Assembly (NCBI RefSeq): GCF_014695375.1
Contig: NZ_JACJOG010000005.1
Location: 123,618-187,617, forward strand
DNA length: 64,000 nt
Reading direction: 5' to 3'
Origin: Coleofasciculus sp. FACHB-T130
Lineage (GTDB): Bacteria > Cyanobacteriota > Cyanobacteriia > Cyanobacteriales > FACHB-T130
Shown: positions 45,770 to 55,003 of the stretch, in pieces
Layout of the letters: the number at the start of each line of letters is the position of its first letter
How positions within the stretch are numbered: the stretch's first letter is position 1
The notes under the pieces: generated by a model
The model's input: only the letters and a program-made list of their open reading frames with translations
Told to the model about the DNA's origin: nothing
Databases searched by the model: none
Program-made: the position numbers and the translations under genes

Positions 45770-47167
45770 TCAAGGGCTGGTTTGTGGAAAGTCCCTAGCA
45801 GCAGTATATAGGGGCAGCGAGGTGGGGTTTTGCAACCCGGTCGGCGTGCGCGATCGCTGCGTTTGAATCAACGAGACTTGGGTAGTCAACAGGAAACTGA
45901 CAAAACTGGCAATCACCAGAACCGGCACCATTGCGGTGTCTGAAAGCACGCTGAGAATTACAGTGGAACTAATCGGTGTTTTCGTCACCGCCACGTTCAC
46001 TGCCGCCATCATGCAAATCATACCGATTGTCGGGTGGATTTGTGGAAAAGCCAGAGAAATTGCCAAGCCAACTGCTGCACCAATGTAAAACAGCGGAAAG
46101 ATGAAGCCTCCCCGGAAACCGGAGTGGAGAGTGAAACTAACTGCTAGCATCTTCGCGAATGCGATCGCGAGCAACATCGTTACTCCAAACGTCGAACCTG
46201 TTTCGACAATCGTATGAATTTCCTTTTCGCCAAAAAATAGGGTCTGGGGAAACACTAAAGCAATCAGCCCAATTGCGAACCCTCCCAAAGTAGCCAGCGC
46301 AATCGTGTGGTGTTCGATGTATTGAGTCAAGTACCCAATACTCCGGAACAGAACAATAAAGATGATCGCAATCAGCGCCCCTAGCGCCCCCAGCAGTGCG
46401 CCTTGACCCAAATTCATCAGGGAAAGCTTAGGAGGTGCGACAAAATGATACATCCCCCCAATCGTCAACCCCGTGTTAAATCGAAACACAAAAAAGCTTA
46501 AGATTGCCGAAAGCACGGCAGGAATGAGCGCTTCGTAGTATTCTAATCCCCGACGATGGGGAATTTCTAGGGCGAAGAGTGCGCCACCAAGAGGCGCACC
46601 AAAGAAGGCACCCAGTGCCGCACTCATGCCGCAGAAAGTCAGCACGCGAGTTGTCGTCAGGGTCAAATTGAGCTTTTGACCCAGCCAGCCGCCAAAACTG
46701 CCATTGATTTGTACTAGCGGGGCTTCAGGACCCGCACTGCCACCGGCTGTAATCGAAAACAGGGAAGCGACAATCATTGCCGGAGTTTGGCGTAGGGAAA
46801 TTCGTCCTGGATCGTGTACCTTATCAACGACTAGAGAAACTTCACCGGGAAGCCCCATGAAGTGCAGTGTGAGACCGACAAAAAATCCCCCAATTGTGGT
46901 AGCAATCCACACGTAATTCCAGGAGGGAAATCCGCTAGGGAAGTAAGGATTCAAAATATCAGGGAGCGTGTGCCAAACAAAATGCAGGCTTAATTCCAGT
47001 GCGTAATAATAAACCGTTGCAACTAATCCTCCAGCAATTCCAATGACTGCCGAACAGAGAATAATTTGCTGATAAGTTAGTTCGCCTGCACTGTTGGAAT
47101 CGTTAGGTAATGTATCAGTATATACGTTATGCTCGTTGCTGGCAGTTGTTCGATCGGGAGACGACAT
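45770..47167 (-). CDS. ClC-family chloride channel/antiporter
   Basis: 465 aa with about ten membrane helices. GPEAPLVQI is the anion-site loop and retains the gating Glu (GREGPTVQ in E. coli ClC); GAPLGGALFALEIPHR is the GxxxP/proton region, where the internal proton Glu is replaced by Ile. C-terminal SGFRGGFIFPLFYIGA contacts the anion with the family tyrosine. By this pattern it may be a channel rather than a chloride/proton exchanger. Between the nitrate-associated gene and nrtP; nitrate or chloride transport is possible. Confidence 0.9.
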   Translation of the reverse strand: MSSPDRTTASNEHNVYTDTLPNDSNSAGELTYQQIILCSAVIGIAGGLVATVYYYALELSLHFVWHTLPDILNPYFPSGFPSWNYVWIATTIGGFFVGLTLHFMGLPGEVSLVVDKVHDPGRISLRQTPAMIVASLFSITAGGSAGPEAPLVQINGSFGGWLGQKLNLTLTTTRVLTFCGMSAALGAFFGAPLGGALFALEIPHRRGLEYYEALIPAVLSAILSFFVFRFNTGLTIGGMYHFVAPPKLSLMNLGQGALLGALGALIAIIFIVLFRSIGYLTQYIEHHTIALATLGGFAIGLIALVFPQTLFFGEKEIHTIVETGSTFGVTMLLAIAFAKMLAVSFTLHSGFRGGFIFPLFYIGAAVGLAISLAFPQIHPTIGMICMMAAVNVAVTKTPISSTVILSVLSDTAMVPVLVIASFVSFLLTTQVSLIQTQRSRTPTGLQNPTSLPLYTAARDFPQTSP

Positions 47168-47351
47168 AAAATCTCCTCAAAGTCACTAGCAGTGTGAGTA
47201 GGAAAGCAAAGTTAACTTAATCCCAAATCACCCGTTTAGGTGTATTAAAAACAACTTTATCCCGAAAGAATGTTAATAATCTATCTAAATTGGTAAGGAA
47301 GCATGAGTAGCCAAGCATATCTCTAAACCCGCTCAACACGCCATAAAAATA

Positions 47352-47378
47352 TAGGGGTGACTTTCAATCTCACCCCTA
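47352..47378. repeat. 9-bp inverted repeat between ClC and nrtP
   Basis: TAGGGGTGA, loop CTTTCAATC, TCACCCCTA. It lies in the 302-base gap 47168-47469, downstream of nrtP on the minus strand, where no gene is seen; it may help end nrtP transcription. Confidence 0.55.
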
Positions 47379-47469
47379 CTCGGTTGGTTTTAGAAAAAGA
47401 CAGTTATTAAACCTAAGTTGGGATAACTTTTAACACCTCATTTATTCCCAATTAGGACTTCTACCAAAA

Positions 47470-48978
47470 TTAATTTTGTTCGCGTTCGTGCGAGAAAACG
47501 GGCGTTTTTGAGGATGTTATTCCGACTTCTTCACCTTCATGAGAGCCTTCCGGTTCTTTGAGAAGAAACGCACAAAGACTAGCCGAAATTAAGCCAACAA
47601 TTCCTAGCATCTGGAAAAATATGCGATCGCCCGCAGCATCCTGAGGTAAAAAGCTATAGACGGTGAGGTAAATTACCGCTCCTACGTTGCCATAAGCACC
47701 CACGTTACCAGCAATCTGACCCGTTACACGCCGCTTAATTAGAGGAACAATTGCAAAGGTCGCACCTTCCGCTGCCATGACAAAGAAGGAAGCAATCATG
47801 GTCACAATAACTACCCCGAACAGGGGTATATTTGCACCCAAACCGCTAAACACTAGATAGCCAATTCCTGTGCCAGCAAGCGTTGCTGCCAGCGTCCACT
47901 TCCGGCTGCCAATCTTGTCAGAAATTAAGCCACCTCCTGGACGAGCCGCCAAGTTCATAAAGGCATAAGTTCCGGCAACTCCCGCTGCTAGCGCCTCTGT
48001 CAATCCAAAGCCTCTTTGAAAAAACGTTGGGAGCATGGAAACAACAGCTAGCTCTGAGCCAAAACAGGCAAGATAAGCAATTTCTAAATTGACGACTTGA
48101 CCAAATTGATAGCGCTCTTCAGCAGAGTAGCGCTTTTTACCAGTCATCAAGCTGTGATTTGCTTTCCAACAGTTATAAGCTTGGAATACATACAAGCACA
48201 GCAGCAGAAACCAGGTGACATACAGTTGAGTGATATTAAGAAATTTAACTTGATTTAAGCGCCAAGCAATGACGCCCAAAACGCCGACTAAGGGAATGTT
48301 GCTAAGTAATAGAAACCAGAAGTCTCTCTGGGTAGTCACTTCTATTCCGGCGCTGCTTTGGGGACGTTGGTAAACCTTACCTGGAGGGGTATCTTGGACG
48401 TTTAAGTAATAAACAATTCCGTAGATAGCGGCAACAATTCCGGTGAGCGCGATCGCAAACCGCCAGTTAACTTGACCTGCCCCTAAAAAGGCAGCTGCTG
48501 TGGCAATTGTCGGGAGGGTAAACGCTGCACCTGCCGAGCCAAAGTTGCCCCAGCCGCCATAAATGCCTTCTGCTAAGCCAATTTCTTTCGGGGGAAACCA
48601 TTCCGCCACCATCCGAATGCCAATCACAAATCCACACCCAACGATGCTCAGCGCTAAGCGGCTTAATACTAATTGGGAAAAATTCTGTGCAAATGCAAAC
48701 ATCAGGCAAGGAATCGCCGCATAAATTAAAAGGCATGAATAGGTGATCCGAGGACCGTAGCGATCCAGAATCATGCCGACAATAATTCGAGCCGGAACGG
48801 TGAGCGCAACGTTACAAATAGCGAGAGTTCTGAGTTGGGCTTCATTTAAACCTAAATCTGCTTTCACCGCTGTGGCAAAAGGGGCGAAGTTGAACCAAAC
48901 GACAAAGGTTAAAAAGAATGCAAACCAGGTCAGGTGTAAGATGCGGTATCGACCGCTAAATGACCATAATCCGGACAT
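47470..48978 (-). CDS. nrtP: NrtP/NarK-type nitrate/nitrite MFS transporter
   Basis: 502 aa from ATG 48978 with AGAGG upstream. Twelve membrane helices; MFS loop RIIVGMILDRYGPR, nitrate signature GIYGGWGNFGSAGAAFTLP in helix 5 and the second AGVAGTYAFMNLAARPGGGLI in helix 11. A central insertion (about 220-290) with a charged loop is typical of NrtP. Brings nitrate across the inner membrane for NarB. Own NtcA-type promoter about 230 bases upstream; not in the narB operon. Confidence 0.92.
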   Translation of the reverse strand: MSGLWSFSGRYRILHLTWFAFFLTFVVWFNFAPFATAVKADLGLNEAQLRTLAICNVALTVPARIIVGMILDRYGPRITYSCLLIYAAIPCLMFAFAQNFSQLVLSRLALSIVGCGFVIGIRMVAEWFPPKEIGLAEGIYGGWGNFGSAGAAFTLPTIATAAAFLGAGQVNWRFAIALTGIVAAIYGIVYYLNVQDTPPGKVYQRPQSSAGIEVTTQRDFWFLLLSNIPLVGVLGVIAWRLNQVKFLNITQLYVTWFLLLCLYVFQAYNCWKANHSLMTGKKRYSAEERYQFGQVVNLEIAYLACFGSELAVVSMLPTFFQRGFGLTEALAAGVAGTYAFMNLAARPGGGLISDKIGSRKWTLAATLAGTGIGYLVFSGLGANIPLFGVVIVTMIASFFVMAAEGATFAIVPLIKRRVTGQIAGNVGAYGNVGAVIYLTVYSFLPQDAAGDRIFFQMLGIVGLISASLCAFLLKEPEGSHEGEEVGITSSKTPVFSHEREQN

Positions 48979-49212
48979 TTCAGAACCTCTTCTTTTCAAG
49001 TAAAGTATGCATCAAAGCGGGAACTGTTCTTGGGTTAGCGTAAATTTTATAGATTCAATCGGGGATATAAATCCTAGGTAAAAAATTTACGTAATTAGGC
49101 GCTTGCCACGGGGTTCGGTCTATTTTTTGCTTGAAAGTTTTCAAACATAAAATCTCACCTTATCGAGCCGAGCTGCCGAACGTTAGTTTTTTTAGCAATA
49201 AGCGCTTCTGTT

Positions 49213-49254
49213 AGAGTAATGAACTGAATAATCTGAGTTCGTAGAATTTGTTAC
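49213..49254 (-). promoter_or_regulatory. NtcA-activated promoter of nrtP
   Basis: Minus strand GTAACAAATTCTAC (GTAN8TAC, 49254-49241), 22 bases, then TACTCT (TAN3T, 49218-49213). This is the canonical class II NtcA promoter. It implies a transcription start near 49206 and a leader of about 230 bases. Confidence 0.85.
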
Positions 49255-49423
49255 AAAAGACAGATTTCTTTTGAAATCTCTATCTTGTTAGGTATTGTAT
49301 CTGTATTGTGAAGTATTCTTTCTTCTCCATTGCACATTTTGCATTCAACTCATGCAAAATGTGTAATAGAGTGATTATTTTTGAGTATTTTCTGAGCGAT
49401 AACCGTTTGATTTTTTAAAGCAA

Positions 49424-49453
49424 ATAACTTCCCTTTGATCAAAGGGAAGTTAT
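49424..49453. repeat. 30-bp perfect palindrome
   Basis: ATAACTTCCCTTTGA directly followed by its reverse complement, no loop. Followed by GAGAAGTTTTTA on the plus strand. In a 1-kb gap (48979-49988) that holds, besides the nrtP promoter, no gene I can support. Confidence 0.85.
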
Positions 49454-49988
49454 GAGAAGTTTTTACTAAAGCTGCTTTCCTCAGCTTGGATTTTTAGACC
49501 GATTTCTCTGCTGCTATTTTCTAGTTAGGCCCTCTAGAAGCTATCTGTTTACATCTGTCACATCTTACTAAGTCAGCATTTATTAATAGGTTTTGCAGAT
49601 AGTCTTGGAGCCATTAGATTGTAAGGGCTTAAAAAAATTAAATAATATTGATAAGTCTCTATATTTTCAGAATGCGATCGCGTTATTTGGTCGAATGCTC
49701 AGAATCTCAAGCCAAATTAGATTAATCCTATGTGAGCATTTCCTGACATTGACTCCTCTCTAGACACGGATGGTGGTTGCATCCCTCAGCGGGTTCTGCA
49801 AACTTGCTAAATCTGATTTCCTCCTTTTGATAGGTGCAGTATTCGCTTAAATTCATCACTACCGAGAAAATCGAGTTCAGGCTATTTTAAACTTTTGTAA
49901 AAGAAGATTTTTGTATATTCAGCTACAGAATTTTTGCTAGATTTAAATAGACGCACAATTTTTAGAAATTAATCAAAAGGTTTTAGTA

Positions 49989-50222
49989 ATGAAAACGCAA
50001 GAACGCCCCCAAGTATTGATAGCGGAGGAAGAACCCTCTAATCCATTGATGGTGGTGCTTTTGGTTACGGTGGTATCTTTGAGCTTCGGGTTGATTCCGG
50101 TTGTTTATAGTTCAACGTTTGCAAAACTCCAATCCCAGACACCAATCGCCCTGGGAGAGGCAGGCTTGTGGAGCGCTTTTGGAGAAAAAGCAGATAGCGT
50201 TCGGGTTAACCCAGAACAGTAA
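49989..50222 (+). CDS. Small single-pass membrane protein (77 aa)
   Basis: ATG 49989. Hydrophilic start MKTQERPQVLIAEEEPSNP, one helix (LMVVLLVTVVSLSFGLIPVV), then a polar tail. No known family recognised. Convergent with narB and stops 59 bases from its end. The codon use and clear one-helix design favour a real gene, but no ribosome site is strong. Confidence 0.5.
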   Translation: MKTQERPQVLIAEEEPSNPLMVVLLVTVVSLSFGLIPVVYSSTFAKLQSQTPIALGEAGLWSAFGEKADSVRVNPEQ

Positions 50223-50281
50223 GCTTTTGGTAGAAATTTAGGCGTGAAAGCAGATAGAAAATCAAAGCTTTTGCGATCGCT

Positions 50282-52528
50282 TCAAACAGGCAGCGGTGAG
50301 GACAAAGCTTTGGATTGAGTCTCTGGAAGCAAACACTCCTCAGAGATCAGATGGGCAGCAATCGGCACCAGTTGCACGGCGCAAGCTTTCAGTTCGGGTT
50401 GCAGAGAGTCGGGACAGGATGCGGAGTGAGTCAGGGTATTCGCTTCGGCATCATCCGCCCAAAGATCGCCCCAGTGAATGGGGACAAAAACTGTACCGGG
50501 AGAAATCGTCTGAGTGACTTTGGCTGGGAATCGAGAAGTTCCGCGACGGCTTCGCACTTCCACCCAGTCATTCTCCTGAATCGCCAACTTCGCAGCATCG
50601 CGGGGATGAATCTCAATGAACGGTTGCGGATGCATTTGGCGGATTTTTGCAATCCGTCCGGTACGAGTTTGCGTGTGCCAGTGCCCGTACAGCCTGCCCG
50701 TCGTCAGCACAAAGGGGAAGTTTGGATCGGGGGGTTCTGCGAGTCCCCGCGAGTGCTTGGCAACAAAACGCGCCCGTCCATCCGGTGTCGAGAAGCGCAA
50801 GTCAGTGTAAAGCCTTTTAGGAGTGCTGTGGGAAGATTTTCCCGGTTCCTTTTTAATGTTTAATTTTTCCTTTTTAAGGGGTTCGGGCCATTGAATCGGG
50901 CCTTCTTTTTTCAAACGTTCGTGACTAATGCCCGTTTGGTCGCAGAGGCGATCGCGGGTTAGCTGCACAAATTCATCATAAATTTCCGATGAGTGAGTAT
51001 AAGCAAACTGTTCGGGATATCCCAACCGACGACCCACTTCTGCAAAGATTTCCCAATCTGCCCTCGCCTCCCCCAAAGCTTTGCGGAAAGCTGGACACAG
51101 GGTGACGACTCTTTCAGAGTTTGTCATCGTCCCCGTTTTTTCGCCCCACTGCGCCGCCGGGAGTAGAACGTGAGCAAAAGCAGCGGTTTCCGTGGGATAG
51201 TAGGCGTCTTGATAGACCGTAAAAGGCGATCGCTTTAGCGCCGCTTTCGTTCGTTCCAGGTCTGGCATACTTACCGCCGGGTTCGTCGCTGCAATCCAGA
51301 GAAACTCTACCTCTCCCGTCTCTAGTCCGGTGATAATTTCCCAAGCGCTGCGACCGGGAACCGGCGAAATCTTCCCAGCGGGAAGCTTCCAAAACTGCTC
51401 AACTTCGGTTCTCTGCTGGTTATCCTTGACTAAACGATATCCGGGCAACAAATGAGCCAAACCCCCTACTTCCCGTCCCCCCATCGCGTTGGGTTGACCC
51501 GTCAGGGAAAAAGGGCCGCTTCCGGGTTTGCCAATTTGACCCGTTATCAGGTGCAAGTTGATCAAGCTGGAGACTTTCGCAGTTCCTTCGGAAGATTGGT
51601 TCAAACCCATCGTCCACATAGAGAGGACTCGGTTAGAATCAGCCCACATTTTGGCAACGGTTATCAACTCATCTACGGAAATGCCGCAGCGTTCGGCGAC
51701 CGCTTCCGGTGGATAGTGTTGAATCACCTCAGCGTAGGTGGAAAAGCCTGCGGTGCAATCCTCAATGAATTCAACATTCATCTTGCCCCATCGTAGAAGC
51801 AAATGAGCGATGCCATTGAGTAAATCGATATCCGTACCGGGTCGAATGGCTAGATGCAAATCAGCTGCTTCGGCGGTGGTGGTGCGACGCGGATCGACCA
51901 CAATCATTTTGACGTGATGGTTCTGTTTATGGTGTTTCCGCAGCCGATTGAAGATAATCGGGTGACACTCTGCGGTGTTGCTACCGATGATAAACGCACA
52001 GTCGGTGAGTTCTAAATCTTCGTAGCAACAAGGCGGACCATCCGAACCCAGGCTGTAAAAATACGCCGCCGTGGCGGAAGACATACACAGGCGCGAGTTG
52101 GTATCAAAGTTATTCGTGCCCAAGATTCCTTTAAAAAGCTTTTGGGCAAGGTAGTAGTCTTCCGTCAGGAACTGACCCGAACCATAGAGACATAAGGCAT
52201 CTGGGCCAGTGGAGTTCAGGATGGAACCCATGCGACTGACAATTGCATCTAAGGCTTCCTCCCAGGAAGCGCGACGGAAGGGTGCATCCAAAGAGTCGCG
52301 CATCATCGGGTAGAGGAGACGGTTTTTATCAATCGATTCTGAAACCGTCGCTCCTTTGACACATACCATACCTTGACTGGAGGGATGAGAGCGATCGCCT
52401 CGCACTTTCCAGATCGGATTTCCTTGACTATCTCGATTGGTCTCCCGATTTGCAGCCGCAGGCGGCGAAACTTCTAAGCCACAGCCAACGCCACAGTAGG
52501 GGCAGAGGGTTTTTGTTGAGTCACTCAT
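50282..52528 (-). CDS. narB: Ferredoxin-dependent nitrate reductase
   Basis: 748 aa. One [4Fe-4S] site at the start: CPYCGVGC (Cys9, Cys12, Cys16) and VCVKG (Cys56, Lys58). The molybdenum ligand is Cys148 in NSRLCMSS. Domains of the bis-MGD oxidoreductase fold follow, with the C-terminal molydopterin dinucleotide-binding part ([24 protein letters not shown]). A short low-complexity insertion ([20 protein letters not shown], about 575) is unusual. Reduces nitrate to nitrite with ferredoxin in the cytoplasm. Downstream of nirA with a 92-base gap. Confidence 0.96.
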   Translation of the reverse strand: MSDSTKTLCPYCGVGCGLEVSPPAAANRETNRDSQGNPIWKVRGDRSHPSSQGMVCVKGATVSESIDKNRLLYPMMRDSLDAPFRRASWEEALDAIVSRMGSILNSTGPDALCLYGSGQFLTEDYYLAQKLFKGILGTNNFDTNSRLCMSSATAAYFYSLGSDGPPCCYEDLELTDCAFIIGSNTAECHPIIFNRLRKHHKQNHHVKMIVVDPRRTTTAEAADLHLAIRPGTDIDLLNGIAHLLLRWGKMNVEFIEDCTAGFSTYAEVIQHYPPEAVAERCGISVDELITVAKMWADSNRVLSMWTMGLNQSSEGTAKVSSLINLHLITGQIGKPGSGPFSLTGQPNAMGGREVGGLAHLLPGYRLVKDNQQRTEVEQFWKLPAGKISPVPGRSAWEIITGLETGEVEFLWIAATNPAVSMPDLERTKAALKRSPFTVYQDAYYPTETAAFAHVLLPAAQWGEKTGTMTNSERVVTLCPAFRKALGEARADWEIFAEVGRRLGYPEQFAYTHSSEIYDEFVQLTRDRLCDQTGISHERLKKEGPIQWPEPLKKEKLNIKKEPGKSSHSTPKRLYTDLRFSTPDGRARFVAKHSRGLAEPPDPNFPFVLTTGRLYGHWHTQTRTGRIAKIRQMHPQPFIEIHPRDAAKLAIQENDWVEVRSRRGTSRFPAKVTQTISPGTVFVPIHWGDLWADDAEANTLTHSASCPDSLQPELKACAVQLVPIAAHLISEECLLPETQSKALSSPLPV

Positions 52529-52542
52529 GGCATTCGTTATTA

Positions 52543-52635
52543 GTCATGGGTCATGGATCATGGGTCATTAGTCATCGGTCATCGGTCATGCGTAATTAGC
52601 AAGTGACTAATGACGCATGACTAACGACTAACGGC
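52543..52635. repeat. Heptanucleotide STRR with inverted copies between nirA and narB
   Basis: Seven tandem 7-mers with consensus GTCAT(N)(N) at 52543-52591 (GTCATGG, GTCATGG, ATCATGG, GTCATTA, GTCATCG twice, GTCATGC), then from about 52604 the reverse complements TAATGAC, GCATGAC, TAACGAC. The two halves can fold back. The distal units form the last codons and stop of nirA. Confidence 0.85.
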
Positions 52636-54243
52636 AATCTCTGCTTCTAGCTTTTCTTGTGGCTGCTTGGGGATTGCCCCAAAATGTTCGATTAGCAAGT
52701 CTCTCACCACTGACTTGAGATCCTCGCAAGGAACCTTTTTCATAATCTCTTTGCCAAGGTGTGCATCTTTCCCGACCTTGCCACCCATCCAAATATCCAC
52801 CGCTTCTACGGTTTGACCATCTTTGCGCGTCTTTGTACCGATGAAGCCAATATCTGCAACTTGTGGTTGACCGCAGGAATTTGGGCAACCTGTCCAGTGA
52901 ATGCGAACCGGATGCGGTTGAATTAACTCTTCCTCCAGTTCCTGAATCAAGGCAAGCGCCCGGTTTTTCGTTTCAATCAGCGCAAAGCCGCAAAACTCGC
53001 TACCTGTGCAAGAAACTAGCCCCCGATTCAAGATGGCTGGATCGATAGACAACCGTTCTTGAAGCAGTGGTTCTTCTAAGAAGGGACTTAAGCGCGTGTC
53101 GGGGATATTGGGGATAATCAAATTTTGTTCGACAGTCAGACGAATCTCCCCGCCGCCATAAACTTCCGCCATTCGCGCAAGTTCAAACATTTCATGGGCA
53201 TACAAGCGACCGACAGGGACGTGCAAACCGACGTAGTTCAGTCCGGGTTGCTTTTGAGGATAAACGCCAATATGGTCGCGCTTGTCCCAGTCAATTTCAT
53301 CTTTTTCAGCCGCCGATTCCAGCGAATGCCCTAGTTGTTTTTCGACTTCCGCCCGAAACTTTTCAACGCCCCAGCCCTCAATCAGGTACATAATCCGGGA
53401 CTTTAGCCGATTCTCGCGGGGACCATTATCCCGGAAAACCTCCAGCATTGCCTTACTTAAAGAGACAGCCTCTTCAGGAGGAATCCAAACATCGAGAGGA
53501 ATGGCTTCTACATACTGATTCGGCGCAAAGTAGCCGCCGACGATGACGTTAAATCCAATGGTGTGGTTTTTGTATGCGGGGATAAAGGCAAGGTCGTTGA
53601 TTTCGGCATGAACGGAGTTGTCCCGACCCCCGGCAACGGCAATGTTAAATTTTCGGGGTAGGTTGCTGAGTTCGGGATTGCCCTCACCGTTATTGGTAAT
53701 CATGTCCTGAAGGCTGCGGACGATCCCCCGCGTATCAATTAATTCAGCCGCATCAATGCCTGCAACTGGCGAACCCGTGATGTTCCGAACGTTGTCCATT
53801 CCCGATTGAATGCAAGTCAGACCGGCTTTTAACAAACGGTTGAATATCTCTGGGATATCCTCAATCCGAATCCCTCGCAATTGGAAATTTTGTCGGGTGG
53901 TAATGTCGGCATTTCCCTGGTTTTGAAATCCCGAACCCGTGCAGTAGCGTTGCACGATTTCAGCCAGTACTCGCATCTGAGTGCTGGTCAAAATGCCGTT
54001 GGGTATCCGCATTCGCATCATGAACTTGCCGGGTGTCACCGTGCGATGGAAAAAACCCAACCACTTTAGCCCTTGGTTCCGGTCAAAGTCGTCCATCGCC
54101 TCCCAGCCAATTTCTGCAAAATGCTCCAGTTCTTGCTTCAGCAATAGGGGATGTTTTACAGCTTTGGCTTTTTCAATCTTATTTAGTTTTTCTGTAGGCT
54201 TGGTTGCCTTTATTGCTTCTGTAGGGGTGGTTACGTTTGTCAC
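52621..54243 (-). CDS. nirA: Ferredoxin-nitrite reductase
   Basis: 540 aa. GTG start with a perfect AAGGAGG four bases upstream. Two ferrodoxin-like half domains and the sirohaem/[4Fe-4S] ligands CTGSEFC (Cys412, Cys418) and GCPNSC (Cys453, Cys457). No C-terminal ferredoxin domain, so the standard short NirA. It takes nitrite to ammonium with six electrons from photosynthetic ferredoxin. First gene of the nirA-narB operon behind an NtcA promoter. The C-terminal codons come from the STRR repeat. Confidence 0.96.
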   Translation of the reverse strand: MTNVTTPTEAIKATKPTEKLNKIEKAKAVKHPLLLKQELEHFAEIGWEAMDDFDRNQGLKWLGFFHRTVTPGKFMMRMRIPNGILTSTQMRVLAEIVQRYCTGSGFQNQGNADITTRQNFQLRGIRIEDIPEIFNRLLKAGLTCIQSGMDNVRNITGSPVAGIDAAELIDTRGIVRSLQDMITNNGEGNPELSNLPRKFNIAVAGGRDNSVHAEINDLAFIPAYKNHTIGFNVIVGGYFAPNQYVEAIPLDVWIPPEEAVSLSKAMLEVFRDNGPRENRLKSRIMYLIEGWGVEKFRAEVEKQLGHSLESAAEKDEIDWDKRDHIGVYPQKQPGLNYVGLHVPVGRLYAHEMFELARMAEVYGGGEIRLTVEQNLIIPNIPDTRLSPFLEEPLLQERLSIDPAILNRGLVSCTGSEFCGFALIETKNRALALIQELEEELIQPHPVRIHWTGCPNSCGQPQVADIGFIGTKTRKDGQTVEAVDIWMGGKVGKDAHLGKEIMKKVPCEDLKSVVRDLLIEHFGAIPKQPQEKLEAEIAVSR

Positions 54244-54331
54244 GGTTCCTCCTTGCGTACCTGTATCTGGCGCAATTGCACGTGTAACCGCACAGCTATT
54301 GCTCTCGCTGTTAAATACTGCTTTTTATGCT

Positions 54332-54373
54332 AAGTTAGGCGCTTTTAAAAATTGAAACGGTAGACTTTGTTAC
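54332..54373 (-). promoter_or_regulatory. NtcA-activated promoter of nirA-narB
   Basis: Minus strand GTAACAAAGTCTAC (54373-54360), 22 bases, TAACTT (54337-54332). Transcription would start near 54325, giving a leader of about 80 bases. The NtcA box differs from the nrtP box at one base only. Confidence 0.88.
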
Positions 54374-55003
54374 AGAAGCTGCCTATTGCCAATGAAACCT
54401 TTCTTTTGAAATATTTTTAATTTTAAAAGTCTATCTTTATGATTACTTGCCAAACAGGATATTATTGGGGCACTGAAGATTAAATTTCAAGCCACACCTG
54501 CTTGTAACCTCTATTTCCCAGGGTTTCGTTTTCTCTTTCGGTATTATTCAAAATAGCTGTAAGCTTTAACGGGCAAAACTTATGAAGGGATTCATCTGAA
54601 AGGAAACCCGTTTAAATAGGCATCATTTGAAATTTTCACCCAGCCAATTTCCCTCAGATACAGAGGGGCGCAAGAGAAGGGGTGAGGCTCTCCTAGAATA
54701 CTGAGTAATTAGCAAGATTTATATGAGTAAATTATTCACCATTCTGTAAAAAAAACTGGCGCATTTGATACATTTTTAAAATCTTAATCAGTTTGTCTAG
54801 TTGAAGATTCTTGAGCGCTGCCTTATCGGGTCAAAATCCTCAAAATCCTTGAAGCGGGGACATTAAGAATTTTTAAAATTTCAGCCTTTCCTGGAATATA
54901 TAACAGTCTTCTTTAATTTGGGAAAAACGAACCGCAGAGGACGCAGAGAGCGCAGAGGAAGAGAAGAGAGGAGCTTATCGAGGAAATAGACTCGGTAAAT
55001 AAC
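54374..55003. other. Non-coding spacer upstream of nirA
   Basis: About 630 AT-rich bases with no supported gene. At 54930-54965 a dispersed purine-rich repeat (CAGAGGACGCAGAGAGCGCA) of the type also found inside cobN. Confidence 0.5.

Noticed and set aside
45770..47167. Loss of the gating glutamate in the ClC protein
   Set aside because: A first reading aligned GGSAGP with GREGP. Anchoring on PLVQI shows GPEAP is the true counterpart and the Glu is present; only the internal Glu is missing.
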